A stretch of DNA of 64,000 nucleotides from Caulobacter sp. 602-2 (GTDB taxonomy: Bacteria; Pseudomonadota; Alphaproteobacteria; Caulobacterales; Caulobacteraceae), in the NCBI RefSeq assembly GCF_011043625.1, contig NZ_JAAKGT010000001.1:186001-250000 (forward strand), read 5' to 3'. The notes beneath the pieces are model-generated. The model ran no database searches, had not been told where the DNA came from, and worked only from the letters and a program-made list of their open reading frames with translations. The position numbers and the translations under genes were made by a program. This document shows positions 9,179-17,238 of this stretch, in pieces (position 1 is the stretch's first letter; each line of letters starts with the position of its first letter).

Positions 9179-9748
9179 ATGTCGCTGTTTCCCGAACTGG
9201 ATGGCCCGCCGTCCGACCGCCTGTTCTTCGGCGTCTTCCCCGAGCCGGCCGTGGCCGAGACGATCGCCGGCCGGGCCCGCGATCTGCGGGGGCGGCTTGG
9301 CCTTTCCGGCGCGCCGCTGACGCCCGAACGCCTGCATGTCACCCTGCACCACATCGGCGACTACGCCGGCCTGCCGCGCGGCATCGTCGCCCAGGCGCTG
9401 GAAGCCGGCGAGGCGGCGTCCTCGGCCGCGCCGTTCGGCGTGACCTTCGACAAGGCCGCCAGCTTCAACAATCGCGGCAACAACCCCTGCGTGCTGCAGG
9501 GCGGGGAGGGGCTGCTCGCCCTGCACGACTTCCAGAAGGCGCTGGGCCTTTCCATGGCCCGCGCGGGGCTGGGCAAGCAGGTCGCCAGGCAGTTCAACCC
9601 GCACGTGACGCTGCTCTACGACCGCGCCCTAGCGCCGGAGACGCCGGTCGAGCCCGTGTCGTGGGGCGTCTCCGAGTTCCTGCTGATCCACAGCCTGCTG
9701 GGCCAGACCCGGCACATCGTGCTTGGGCGCTGGCCCCTGAAGGGATGA
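9179..9748 (+). CDS. thpR: RNA 2',3'-cyclic phosphodiesterase (2'-5' RNA ligase family)
   Basis: 189 residues, typical of the 2H phosphoesterase family. Both HxTx motifs are visible: HVTL at His53 and HVTL at His142, which form the two-histidine active site. These enzymes hydrolyse RNA 2',3'-cyclic phosphates and can ligate 2'-5' in vitro. The start ATG at 9179 gives MSLFPELD, followed by the usual DRLFFGVFP strand. It converges on the minus-strand gene ending at 9750, with one base between the stop codons. Confidence 0.88.
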   Translation: MSLFPELDGPPSDRLFFGVFPEPAVAETIAGRARDLRGRLGLSGAPLTPERLHVTLHHIGDYAGLPRGIVAQALEAGEAASSAAPFGVTFDKAASFNNRGNNPCVLQGGEGLLALHDFQKALGLSMARAGLGKQVARQFNPHVTLLYDRALAPETPVEPVSWGVSEFLLIHSLLGQTRHIVLGRWPLKG

Positions 9749-9749
9749 T

Positions 9750-9944
9750 CTAGCGATCCTGCACGTTGCCGGAATGGCTGGTGTTCTGGCGCAGGTTCCC
9801 GTGCCGGCCCTGTTCGGCCAGGTTGACGTCGGCGTTGCCAGGATCGGGTGATTGCAGGCCTTCGCGGCTGGCGTGGCCTTCGATGTCGGGCTTCTGGCCC
9901 TTGAAGGCGCGTTGCTCGCGCGGAATGGGCGGGGCCTTGGACAT
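9750..9944 (-). CDS. Small hydrophilic protein of unknown function (64 aa)
   Basis: A 64-residue gene supported mainly by translation signals: a full AAGGAGG Shine-Dalgarno sequence lies 5 bases before the ATG (9951-9957 on the minus strand), unusually strong for this window. The product is charged and polar (KAPPIPREQRAFKGQKPDIEG, then a Gln/Asn/His-rich tail ending in NVQDR), with no membrane segment, cysteine or recognised domain; it is probably disordered. It lies 71 bp downstream of the DUF454 gene on the same strand and may share its transcript. Function unknown. Confidence 0.6.
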   Translation of the reverse strand: MSKAPPIPREQRAFKGQKPDIEGHASREGLQSPDPGNADVNLAEQGRHGNLRQNTSHSGNVQDR

Positions 9945-10015
9945 GGCTTCCTCCTTGGGGTTGTCGGAGGAAAACCGTCGGGGCGCGGGCGGCGTTCCCA
10001 GCGCCCAGCTTGCCG

Positions 10016-10459
10016 TCAGGCCGCCGGCGGAGCCGGGCGCGAGACCACGAAGGCCGCGCACGCGGCCATGATCGCGCCCACCAGCAGGCCCAGCCACAGC
10101 TTGGGACGGGCCGCGACCAGGAAGATCGCCATGCCGCTGGCCATCCCCAGGCAGGCCAGCACCTTGGCCTTGCGCGGGATCGCGCCATTGGCGCGCCAGG
10201 CGCGGATCGACGGGCCGAACCGCGGATGGTTCAGCAGCCAGGCCTCCAGCCTGGGCGAGGACTTTCCAAAGCAGCCGGCCGCCAGGATCAGGAAGATCGT
10301 CGTCGGCAGCAGCGGCAGGAAGGCCCCGGCTATGCCAAGGCCGGTGAACGCCAAGCCGGCGACCAGGTAGCCGACCCGCAGGCCGCGCGAGGCGGGCAGG
10401 GCCGCCTCCGGGGCGTCCAGTTCCAGGGAAGGCGGTTCAGCCGAAGGCGGCGTCGACAT
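10016..10459 (-). CDS. YbaN-family (DUF454) inner membrane protein
   Basis: 147 residues. A soluble N-terminus of about 28 residues precedes membrane segments at about 30-60 (VGYLVAGLAFTGLGIAGAFL, then PLLPTTIFLILAAGCF) and 100-140. The LPLLPTTIFLILAAGCFGKSS block and the HPRFGPSIRAWR block are the hallmark of DUF454/YbaN. The ATG at 10459 lies inside the end of the heme oxygenase gene, giving a 23-nt overlap and probable coupling. Function of the family is unknown; linkage with heme genes is suggestive here. Confidence 0.8.
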   Translation of the reverse strand: MSTPPSAEPPSLELDAPEAALPASRGLRVGYLVAGLAFTGLGIAGAFLPLLPTTIFLILAAGCFGKSSPRLEAWLLNHPRFGPSIRAWRANGAIPRKAKVLACLGMASGMAIFLVAARPKLWLGLLVGAIMAACAAFVVSRPAPPAA

Positions 10460-11045
10460 AGGCCTGCACCCGTGAGAAGGCGGCTTCCGCGCCGGCGATG
10501 GCGCGCGCCTCGCCCGCTTCGTCCAGCCCGGCCGCGTCCAGGGAGGCGGTGAACTGGCGCCAGTGGGCGGCGCGACCGTCAGGATGACCCGCAAGGTGGC
10601 GCGCGCCGAAGGTCTCGTCCAGGCCGAGCTTGGCGGCGGCCTTGAACAGGAACGCCGCGCCCAGGTTCGAGCCTTCGGCCACGTAGAGCCAGCCCAGGGC
10701 GGTGGCGAGATCCGGCTCGTCCTCGGCCGTGAAGGCCGGCGGCGGCAGGTCGGCGAGGGCGTCGAGGCCAAGGTCGGTTCGGTCCTGGGCGATCTGCGAG
10801 AAGCGGCGGCGGCCGTCGAGGTCGGGCAGGCGCTCGGCCAGTTCGGGCCGCAGGTAAAGGCCGTCGATGTCGCGATGGAACCGATACTGCACGTCGAGGA
10901 ACCGTCCATAGCGCGCGCGGTCGGCGAACGGCTGGCCTGCCATGATGCTCTTGTCGAGACGCTCGTGCGTCGCCTCCGTGCCGGCCTTCAGCCGCTTGGC
11001 GAGGGAAGGGGCTTGGGCGAGGGCGAGATCGGTCATGGAAGTCAT
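10437..11045 (-). CDS. Heme oxygenase-like protein (biliverdin-producing type)
   Basis: 202 residues. The family pattern is visible: a proximal His near the N-terminus (AGTEATHERLDKSIM, His27) and the distal-helix motif LGWLYVAEGSNLGAAFLF, which in bacterial heme oxygenases covers the heme and contains the glycines that let oxygen bind. The enzyme would open heme to biliverdin, iron and CO, for iron recovery or bilin chromophore supply. No phytochrome or heme-uptake gene is in the window. Start could be the ATG at 11045 or the one at 11036. It overlaps the DUF454 gene. Activity is inferred. Confidence 0.8.
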   Translation of the reverse strand: MTSMTDLALAQAPSLAKRLKAGTEATHERLDKSIMAGQPFADRARYGRFLDVQYRFHRDIDGLYLRPELAERLPDLDGRRRFSQIAQDRTDLGLDALADLPPPAFTAEDEPDLATALGWLYVAEGSNLGAAFLFKAAAKLGLDETFGARHLAGHPDGRAAHWRQFTASLDAAGLDEAGEARAIAGAEAAFSRVQAYVDAAFG

Positions 11046-11167
11046 GTTGTCATGTCGCGACTGAGACGCAACTGCTCCGGGTCAAATCCGACCGCGCCTC
11101 GGACGAAAATGCTAATCGGATGGGGAAGGGGCCGACTCGCGGCCCGGGATCTCTGGAGCGCGCCCCG

Positions 11168-11515
11168 ATGACGGTGACGATCTACGGCATCAAGGCCTGC
11201 GACACGATGAAGAAGGCCCGCACCTGGCTCGACGAGCACGGCGTGGCCTACGCCTTCCACGACTACAAGGTCTCGGGCGCGGACCGCGCCGACGTCGAGC
11301 GCTGGGTCGCGCAACTGGGCTGGGAGACGGTTCTCAACCGCGCCGGCACGACCTTCCGCAAGCTGCCCGACGCCGACAAGGCGGGCGTCGACGCCGGCAA
11401 GGCCGTCGAGCTGATGCTGGCGCAGCCCTCGATGATCAAGCGGCCGATTCTCGACGTCGACGGCAAGCTGCTGGCGGGCTTCAAACCCGATCAGTACACG
11501 GCCATTCTCGCCTGA
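11168..11515 (+). CDS. ArsC/Spx-family reductase-like protein (YffB type)
   Basis: 115 residues with the thioredoxin-like ArsC fold: TIYGIKACDTMKKARTWLDEHGV at the N-terminus, with a single Cys11 in the active-site loop, and PSMIKRPILDVDGKLLAGF, which holds the conserved Arg-Pro. The KACDTMKKA loop is typical of the YffB subgroup, proposed to be a glutathione-dependent thiol reductase, rather than true arsenate reductases. The ATG at 11168 follows GGAG at good spacing. Divergent from the heme oxygenase gene. Confidence 0.86.
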   Translation: MTVTIYGIKACDTMKKARTWLDEHGVAYAFHDYKVSGADRADVERWVAQLGWETVLNRAGTTFRKLPDADKAGVDAGKAVELMLAQPSMIKRPILDVDGKLLAGFKPDQYTAILA

Positions 11516-11632
11516 CGAGCGAAACGCCGCTTGCGCGATTGACGCGAGTTGGCGAACTTTGGGGCGACAAGGACCGCGTGCAGCGGCTAAGTCTAGAGGA
11601 AACGGCCGGTTCGTCCGGCGGCAGGGCATTGA

Positions 11633-12310
11633 GTGGGCGTGACTTCGGGGCTTCCCTACGATCTGGCGATCTTTGATTTCGACGGCACGCTGGCCGACAG
11701 CGGCGCCGTGGTGCTGAAGCTCGTCAACCCGATGGCCAGGATGTACGGCTTCAAGAGCGTCACCGACGAGGAAGTCGAGATGCTGCGCGGCCGTCCCAAC
11801 CGCGAGATCATCAAGTACTTGGGCGTCTCGGCCTGGAAGATCCCGATCATCGCCGCCCACGGCAAGAAGCTGATGGCCGCCGAGATCGGCTCGATCGGGC
11901 TGTTTCCCGGCGTTCCCGACATGCTCAAGGCCTTGGCGGCCGGCGGCGTGCGCCTGGCCGTGGTCAGCTCCAACAGCGAGGCGACGATTCGCACCGTGCT
12001 GGGACCCGACCTCGCCAAGCTGATCGACCACTATGGCTGCGGCGCCTCGCTGTTCGGCAAGGCCAAGAAGTTCACCAAGGTCATCAAGACCGCCCGGGTG
12101 AAGCCGGGCCGGGTGATCTCGATCGGCGACGAGACCCGCGACATCGACGCGGCCAACGCGCTGGGCCTGGCGTCCGGCGCCGTCACCTGGGGCTACGCCA
12201 CCCGCCAATTGCTGGTCGACCATGCGCCGACCGTGCTGCTCGACGCGGTCGACGACATCGTCGCGCGCCTGACCCTGCGGGCCGAAGCGCCGGCCGTCGC
12301 TACGGCCTGA
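11633..12310 (+). CDS. HAD-superfamily hydrolase (phosphoglycolate phosphatase-like)
   Basis: 225 residues. All HAD motifs are readable: motif I DFDGTLADS (nucleophile Asp15, acid/base Asp17), motif II VVSSNSE, a Lys-containing motif III region, and motif IV GDETRDIDAA. An alpha-helical C1 cap lies between motifs I and II. Substrate is not predictable; small phosphorylated metabolites are usual. The start is a GTG at 11633, with a second GTG at 11639. A TTGACGC at 11539-11545 matches the Caulobacter -35 consensus, but I found no convincing -10. Confidence 0.85.
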   Translation: MGVTSGLPYDLAIFDFDGTLADSGAVVLKLVNPMARMYGFKSVTDEEVEMLRGRPNREIIKYLGVSAWKIPIIAAHGKKLMAAEIGSIGLFPGVPDMLKALAAGGVRLAVVSSNSEATIRTVLGPDLAKLIDHYGCGASLFGKAKKFTKVIKTARVKPGRVISIGDETRDIDAANALGLASGAVTWGYATRQLLVDHAPTVLLDAVDDIVARLTLRAEAPAVATA

Positions 12311-12335
12311 TCTCCCTTACGAAAGTTTCATCTCG

Positions 12336-12360
12336 GACGGCGCCTCCAAACGGCGCCGTC
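12336..12360 (+). terminator. Hairpin after the HAD gene
   Basis: A perfect 9-bp stem (GACGGCGCC at 12336-12344 pairing with 12352-12360) with a 7-nt loop lies 25 bp after the HAD stop. It has no T-run, so it is a weak or factor-dependent terminator, or an element in the 5' leader of the next operon. Confidence 0.35.
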
Positions 12361-12425
12361 GAAGCCTCTTCCCTGTACGAGACGAAAGCGACAGGCTCTC
12401 GTCGGACTTTCGAGGGGAACGAGTC

Positions 12426-12821
12426 ATGGAAGACATTCTGGTCCCGCTGGGCTTTTTCGCGATGATCGCCGCCATCGTGCTGGTGCCGGTGTGGTTGCGG
12501 GCCCGCAACAAGCAGGAAATGCAGGCGACCGTGCGCACGGCGATCGAGAAGGGCCAGGCCCTTCCGCCTGAGCTGGTCGATGCGATGACCAAGGACATCA
12601 AGCCGCCGAAGGAATCGACGGCGGTGCGCGACATCCGGGCCGGGGTGATCCTGATCGCCGTCGGCGCGGGCCTGGCCGTGATGGGCCTGATCCTGGGTCA
12701 GAGCCACGACGAGGCCTTTCATCCCCTGCTCGGCGCGGCGGCCATCCCGGCCCTGATCGGCGCCGCCTACGTGGTTCTCAGCTTCTTCAACCCCAACAAG
12801 GGTTACCGGCCGGACGCCTGA
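12426..12821 (+). CDS. Small membrane protein upstream of an ECF sigma factor (DUF6249-like)
   Basis: 131 residues: an N-terminal membrane helix (about 5-25, ending in WLRARNK), a cytoplasmic linker with the phrase ALPPELVDAM, then two membrane helices (about 72-92 and 98-120). The layout resembles the DUF6249 family, which often sits beside ECF sigma factor genes. The ATG at 12426 has a strong GAGGGG upstream. It is 33 bp ahead of the sigma gene, so co-transcription is likely. No biochemical function is known; a sensor or anti-sigma partner is a reasonable guess. Confidence 0.7.
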   Translation: MEDILVPLGFFAMIAAIVLVPVWLRARNKQEMQATVRTAIEKGQALPPELVDAMTKDIKPPKESTAVRDIRAGVILIAVGAGLAVMGLILGQSHDEAFHPLLGAAAIPALIGAAYVVLSFFNPNKGYRPDA

Positions 12822-12854
12822 CGCAGACGCCTGGGGGAAGAGGGGACTTTCATC

Positions 12855-13430
12855 ATGGGCATCGAACGCCCACCCACCACCGGTCACGACGTCGAGCTGG
12901 CGGCTCTTGCCGCCACAGGCGACCGCCGGGCCTACGGGGAGCTGGTGCGCAGGCACGGCTCGGCCGTGAGAGGCCTGCTGCGTCGCCTGGGCGCGGATCC
13001 GGCCACGGCCGACGACGTCGCCCAGGACGCCTTCCTGGTCGGCTTCGAGCAGATCGCCGACTATCGCGGCGAGGGGGCTTTCGGCGGCTGGATCAAGAAG
13101 ACCGCCGCGCGGCTCTACCTGCGCAAGGTCAAGCGCGACGCGCGCCTGATCTTCTCGGACGCCGCGCCGGAAGAGCCGTCGCCGACGATCTCGGACGCGG
13201 CGCCCGGCGACCGGCTGGATCTCGACGAGGCGCTGAAGGGCCTGTCGCACGGCGAACGGCTGTGCGTCTCGCTCTGCTACGGCGCGGACTGGTCTCATGC
13301 GGAGGCGGCGGAGGCCTTGAACATCCCGATCGGCACGGTCAAATCCCATGTCAAACGTGGTCTGGATAAACTCAGGGCCAGGCTGGCCCCGCCCACGGAC
13401 GCCTCGGCGCGGAGGGAAGGTCATGGTTGA
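12855..13430 (+). CDS. ECF-type RNA polymerase sigma factor
   Basis: 191 residues. Sigma region 2 spans about 12-80 (AYGELVRRHGSAVRGLLRRL, then ADDVAQDAFLVGFEQIADY, and GGWIKKTAARLYL), and region 4 spans about 115-170 (LDEALKGLSHGERLCVSLCY, then EAAEALNIPIGTVKSHVKRG, a classic helix-turn-helix). Regions 1.1 and 3 are missing, as in ECF factors. It overlaps the downstream membrane-protein gene by 8 nt, the usual arrangement with an anti-sigma factor. The stimulus cannot be read from the sequence. Confidence 0.93.
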   Translation: MGIERPPTTGHDVELAALAATGDRRAYGELVRRHGSAVRGLLRRLGADPATADDVAQDAFLVGFEQIADYRGEGAFGGWIKKTAARLYLRKVKRDARLIFSDAAPEEPSPTISDAAPGDRLDLDEALKGLSHGERLCVSLCYGADWSHAEAAEALNIPIGTVKSHVKRGLDKLRARLAPPTDASARREGHG

Positions 13431-13803
13431 TCGCGACTTCGATGCGCAGCTGTCGCGTCTGTTCGCCGAGCCGCCGGGGTTCCCCGACGCCGAGGCCTTC
13501 CACGCGCGGGTCGAAGGGCGGCTCGACCGGGGCTGGGCGCTGCGTCGCCTGGCGATCGGCGCGGCCGGCGGCGTCGCGGGCCTGATCGCGGTCGGGCAGC
13601 TGATCGCCAGCCGCTTCGCCGGCGACCTGCGGCGCGCTTCGGACCAGGGCGTCAGCTCGGTGGATCTGGGCGTCGACAAGCTGATGGACCAGGTGAATCA
13701 GTTCGTCGCCACCCCGGCCAGCGTAGAAACCCTTTGGCTCGGCGCCGCTCTTGCGGCTATCGCTCTGGCCTTCGCCGTCACCCGACTGGTCGAAGAGTTC
13801 TAA
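13423..13803 (+). CDS. Membrane protein, putative anti-sigma factor of the adjacent ECF sigma
   Basis: 126 residues. The N-terminal ~45 residues are cytoplasmic (DFDAQLSRLFAEPPGFPDAE), followed by two membrane helices at about 46-63 and 103-123, with a helical segment between (VDLGVDKLMDQVNQFV). The gene overlaps the ECF sigma gene by 8 nt. It contains no cysteine, so it is not a zinc anti-sigma domain, and I recognise no named family. Anti-sigma function is inferred from position and topology only. The ATG at 13423 is chosen for the overlap; longer upstream forms lie within the sigma gene. Confidence 0.65.
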   Translation: MVDRDFDAQLSRLFAEPPGFPDAEAFHARVEGRLDRGWALRRLAIGAAGGVAGLIAVGQLIASRFAGDLRRASDQGVSSVDLGVDKLMDQVNQFVATPASVETLWLGAALAAIALAFAVTRLVEEF

Positions 13804-13857
13804 TCCGGAGGCGGCCCCGCCGCGCTCCGGGCGTCCGCAATAGAGCCGGAGCGAGTA

Positions 13858-14685
13858 TTGTCCGCCCATCGTCAGGAGACGGTCCGCCGTCTCGCCGCCC
13901 CCGATATCGCCGCCCGTAAGGGCGGCGTTCCGATCGTCTGCCTCACCGCCTACACCGCCCCGGTGGCGGCCGCCCTCGACGACGCCTGCGACGTGCTGCT
14001 GGTCGGCGACTCGCTGGGCATGGTCGTGCACGGCCTGCCCAACACCGTCGGCGTGACGATGGAGATGATGATCCTGCACGGCCAGGCGGTCATGCGCGGT
14101 TCGCGCAAGGCCATGGTCGTGGTCGACATGCCCTTCGGTTCGTACGAGGGCGCGCCGGAAGAGGCCTATGCCAACGCCGTGCGCATCATGAAGGAAACCG
14201 GTGCCCAGGCCGTGAAGGTCGAGAGCGGCCCGACGGTGCCGCAGACCATCCGCTATCTCGTCGACCGCGGCGTGCCGGTGATGGGCCATGTGGGCCTGCG
14301 CCCGCAGGCGGTGCTGGTCGACGGCGGCTTCAAGGCCAAGGGCCGCGACGAGGAAGGCCGCCAGAAGATCCTGGCCGAAGCCCGCGCCACCGCCGACGCC
14401 GGCGCCTTCGCCGTCGTCATCGAGGGCGTGGCCGAGGCCCTGGCCCGCGAGATCACCGAGGCCATCGCTCCGCCGACCATCGGCATCGGCGCCTCGGCCG
14501 GCTGCGACGGCCAGGTGCTGGTCAGCGACGACATGCTGGGCCTGTTCGACTGGACGCCCAAGTTCGTGCGCCGCTACGCCGACCTCAAGGGAGCGATCGA
14601 GAAGGCCGCCGCCGACTACGCCCGCGACGTCAAGGACCGCAGCTTCCCCGGCGCGGCCGAGACCTACTACGCCAAGAAGGACTGA
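13858..14685 (+). CDS. panB: 3-methyl-2-oxobutanoate hydroxymethyltransferase PanB
   Basis: 275 residues, the normal length. PanB transfers a hydroxymethyl group from methylene-THF to alpha-ketoisovalerate to form ketopantoate, the first committed step to pantothenate and CoA. Family blocks are present: [29 protein letters not shown], the metal-binding [21 protein letters not shown], and [15 protein letters not shown] near the C-terminus. The start is a TTG at 13858 giving MSAHRQETV; no better ATG is available near it. Confidence 0.95.
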   Translation: MSAHRQETVRRLAAPDIAARKGGVPIVCLTAYTAPVAAALDDACDVLLVGDSLGMVVHGLPNTVGVTMEMMILHGQAVMRGSRKAMVVVDMPFGSYEGAPEEAYANAVRIMKETGAQAVKVESGPTVPQTIRYLVDRGVPVMGHVGLRPQAVLVDGGFKAKGRDEEGRQKILAEARATADAGAFAVVIEGVAEALAREITEAIAPPTIGIGASAGCDGQVLVSDDMLGLFDWTPKFVRRYADLKGAIEKAAADYARDVKDRSFPGAAETYYAKKD

Positions 14686-14693
14686 TCGGGCCG

Positions 14694-14757
14694 CCCCCTC
14701 AGTCGCTCCGCGACGGCTTCCCCTTTTGGGGGAGGCTGCCCGGAGGGCCGGAGGGGG
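14694..14757. repeat. Intergenic palindromic repeat, type B (copy 1)
   Basis: A 7-bp outer inverted repeat (CCCCCTC at 14694-14700 with 14751-14757) encloses an inner GGCTTCCCC/GGGGGAGGC hairpin and the phrase CCGGAGGGCCGGAGGGGG. The second copy near 59063-59112 shares the inner hairpin and the closing GCCGGAGGGGG. It begins 8 bp after the panB stop and may act as a 3'-end hairpin. The rest of the 14686-14894 gap shows no gene. Confidence 0.6.
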
Positions 14758-14894
14758 TCTGCGCCGACAGTTGTCGATGGGCCGGCAAACCGGGGTTCCC
14801 CGCCGTTGCGGCGGCGGCGGACACGCTATAGGTTCGCCGCCTGCGTCGCGGCCCGCGCCTCGACTCCTGATGTTTCAACCTCGCGTCGCGTTTC

Positions 14895-15692
14895 ATGACC
14901 GACGCCCCGGCGCCGCCCGGCGCCCGTACTGGAGCCTCGTTCGTGGTCGATGTGTTTGACGAGGTCGAAGAGCAGCTTCGCTCCGACCGCTACAAGACCT
15001 TCGCGCTGAAGTCGCTGCCCGTCCTGGGCGCGGTCGCCGCGATCGCGGTTCTGGGCGTCGGTGGCTGGTGGGGCTGGAGCGTCTACGAGAGCAGCCGCGC
15101 CAACAAGGCCTCGGAAGCCATCCAGAAGACCCTCGAAGTCTACGAGAAGGACGGCCCGGCCAAGGCGTTCGCCGAGTTCGAAAAGCTGTCGAAGGACGGC
15201 AACCCGGGCTACCGCGCCCTGGCCTTCATGCAGATGGGCGGCATCCGCCTCGACGAGGGCAAGACGAAGGAAGCTGTCGGTTATTTCGACGAAGCGGCCA
15301 AGATTGCTCCCGATCCTGTCATGGGTGACATAGCGCGCCTCAAATCCGCCTTCGCGCTCATGGACACGGCTCCGTATCAGGAGATCGAGTCGAGGCTGAC
15401 CCCGTTGACCGGCGAGAAGAGCCCTTACCGCGTGCAGGCCAAGGAAGCCTTGGCGTTCGCCAAGCTTCAGGCCGGCAAGCCGGCCGAGGCGCGCGGCGAC
15501 TTCGTCGTGCTCTCGCTGCTGTCGGACGCCTCGGACGACACCCGCCAGCGCGCCCAGGCGGCGATCCAGATGATCGACTCCGGCTCGGCCAAGGCCCTGC
15601 CGGCCGCCGTCAAGGCCGCTCTCGCCCTGCCGCCGCAGGTCCAACTCGCGCCCGGCCAATTGCCGCCGGGCCTGCAACCCCAAGCTCAATGA
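14895..15692 (+). CDS. Membrane-anchored tetratricopeptide protein (YfgM/TPR_21-like)
   Basis: 265 residues. A cytoplasmic N-terminus of about 40 residues (VVDVFDEVEEQLRSDRYK, a phrase conserved in YfgM-like proteins) is followed by one membrane helix (about 45-62) and a periplasmic region of TPR-like helical hairpins (about 70-230). YfgM in E. coli binds the Sec translocon and periplasmic chaperones and is encoded just upstream of bamB, the same arrangement seen here. The stop overlaps the bamB start by ATGA. Tail is Pro/Gln-rich. Confidence 0.85.
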   Translation: MTDAPAPPGARTGASFVVDVFDEVEEQLRSDRYKTFALKSLPVLGAVAAIAVLGVGGWWGWSVYESSRANKASEAIQKTLEVYEKDGPAKAFAEFEKLSKDGNPGYRALAFMQMGGIRLDEGKTKEAVGYFDEAAKIAPDPVMGDIARLKSAFALMDTAPYQEIESRLTPLTGEKSPYRVQAKEALAFAKLQAGKPAEARGDFVVLSLLSDASDDTRQRAQAAIQMIDSGSAKALPAAVKAALALPPQVQLAPGQLPPGLQPQAQ

Positions 15693-17116
15693 GCCGCCGA
15701 CCCATGACCCTGAAGCGTTCCCTGCTGCTCGCCGCGATGATGTCGGCCGCGGTGTCGGTGACCGGTTGCTCGACGGTGTCGAAGCTCAACCCCTTCGGCA
15801 AGGACGACAAGAACAAGGCCACCGCCAGCCAAGGCCAGCGGATCTCGGTCATCGCCTTTGACCAGAAGGTCGAGGCGGCCGACGGCCTGAAGGGCGTCGA
15901 CTTCTTCCTGCCCGAGCCGCAGGCCCAGGCCGACTGGCGCCTGCCGGGCGGCAGCCCCGAGCAGTCGGTCGAGCACGTCGCCGCCGGCAAGGACTTCGAG
16001 ATCGCCTGGCGCAAGGGCTTTGGCCAAAAGGCCAACCGCACCTTCCACATCACCGCCAATCCCGTCTCGGCCGAGGGCAAGATCTTCGTGCTCGACGGCG
16101 AGGCCAAGGTCTCGGCGCTCGACGCCGTCACCGGCGAGACCCTGTGGCGCCAGGACCTGCGTCCGGCTCGCCAGCCGGGCAAGCGCGGCTTCATGGGCAT
16201 CGGCGGCCGCAAGGACGACACCAAGGGCTTCGGCGGCGGCGTGGCCTATGCCGACGGCAAGCTCTACGTCTCGTCGGGCTTCCGCTTCGTGGCCCAGCTG
16301 GACGCCGCCACCGGCAAGGAAAACTGGCGCCAGGCCACCAGCACGCCGGTCCACGCCGCGCCGACCGTGGTCGACGGCCGCGTCTTCGTCGTCTCGACCG
16401 ACAACGAGCTGCTGACCTTCGCCGCGGCCGACGGCACGCCGGGCTGGACCTATCAGGCCCTGATCGAGCCGGCTCGCATCCTGGGCGCCTCTAGCCCCGC
16501 CGTCAGCGGCGACACCGTCGTCGCCGGCTTCGCTTCGGGCGAACTGGTGGCCCTGCGCACCGGCAACGGCAACGACCTGTGGAGCGAGGCCCTCAGCCGC
16601 GCCAGTCGCACCAACGCCCTGTCGGAGATCCGCGACATCGCCGGTCGTCCGGTGATCTACAAGGGCGACGTCTACGCCGTCAGCCACTCGGGCGTGTTCG
16701 CCGCCACCGACCTGCGCACCGGCCAGGCCCGCTGGACCCTGCCGGTCACCGCCATCACCACCCCGTGGCCGGTCGGCGACGTGGTCTACGTGGTCGACAA
16801 GGCCGGCCAGGTGATCTGCGCCTCGCGCGACAGCGGCCAGGTCCACTGGATCCGCGACCTCAACGAGACTGACAAGCTTTCCAAGAAGCAGAAGAAGAAG
16901 CTGGCCAAGCGTCCGCGCATTTGGTCCAGCCCGATCCTGGCTTCTGGCCGCCTGATCACGGTGTCGAGCTACGGCGAGGCCGTGGCCCTGAACCCCAAGA
17001 CCGGCGCCACGGAAAAGACCCTGAAGATCGGCGCGCCGGTGCTGCTGGCCCCGATCGCCGTCGGCGACAAGGTCTTCGTCACCACCGACGAGGCGGACCT
17101 GATCGCGATCCGCTGA
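15689..17116 (+). CDS. bamB: Outer membrane assembly lipoprotein BamB
   Basis: 475 residues. The signal peptide ends in the lipobox VTGC, with the lipidated Cys at residue 27 from the ATG at 15689 (an ATG at 15704 is an alternative). The mature protein carries PQQ-type beta-propeller repeats, visible as recurring blades (VFVVSTDNELLTFAAADG, GEAVALNPKTGATEKTLKI). BamB binds BamA POTRA domains. A Lys-rich insert near residue 400 (KKQKKKLAKR) is distinctive. It is somewhat longer than the E. coli protein. Confidence 0.93.
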   Translation: MSRRPMTLKRSLLLAAMMSAAVSVTGCSTVSKLNPFGKDDKNKATASQGQRISVIAFDQKVEAADGLKGVDFFLPEPQAQADWRLPGGSPEQSVEHVAAGKDFEIAWRKGFGQKANRTFHITANPVSAEGKIFVLDGEAKVSALDAVTGETLWRQDLRPARQPGKRGFMGIGGRKDDTKGFGGGVAYADGKLYVSSGFRFVAQLDAATGKENWRQATSTPVHAAPTVVDGRVFVVSTDNELLTFAAADGTPGWTYQALIEPARILGASSPAVSGDTVVAGFASGELVALRTGNGNDLWSEALSRASRTNALSEIRDIAGRPVIYKGDVYAVSHSGVFAATDLRTGQARWTLPVTAITTPWPVGDVVYVVDKAGQVICASRDSGQVHWIRDLNETDKLSKKQKKKLAKRPRIWSSPILASGRLITVSSYGEAVALNPKTGATEKTLKIGAPVLLAPIAVGDKVFVTTDEADLIAIR

Positions 17117-17166
17117 CGCCGTCCGGGGCCTCCAACGGCTCCGGTTGAAGTTCAAACCCGTCCCGG

Positions 17167-17205
17167 GCCCGGGCTGGCGAATCGCCGGCCCGGGCTTGTT
17201 GCTTT
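17167..17205 (+). terminator. Intrinsic terminator after bamB
   Basis: GCCCGGGC at 17167-17174 pairs with 17188-17195, extended by an inner GGCGA/TCGCC stem, and is followed by TTGTTGCTTT. It lies between bamB and der, so der probably has its own promoter nearby. Confidence 0.7.
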
Positions 17206-17238
17206 GCCGGGACCAGAAAAATCGACTACTGACCGCCT

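Noticed and set aside
14699..14896. 65-codon minus-strand frame after panB
   Set aside because: It spans a palindromic repeat and lacks any start signal.
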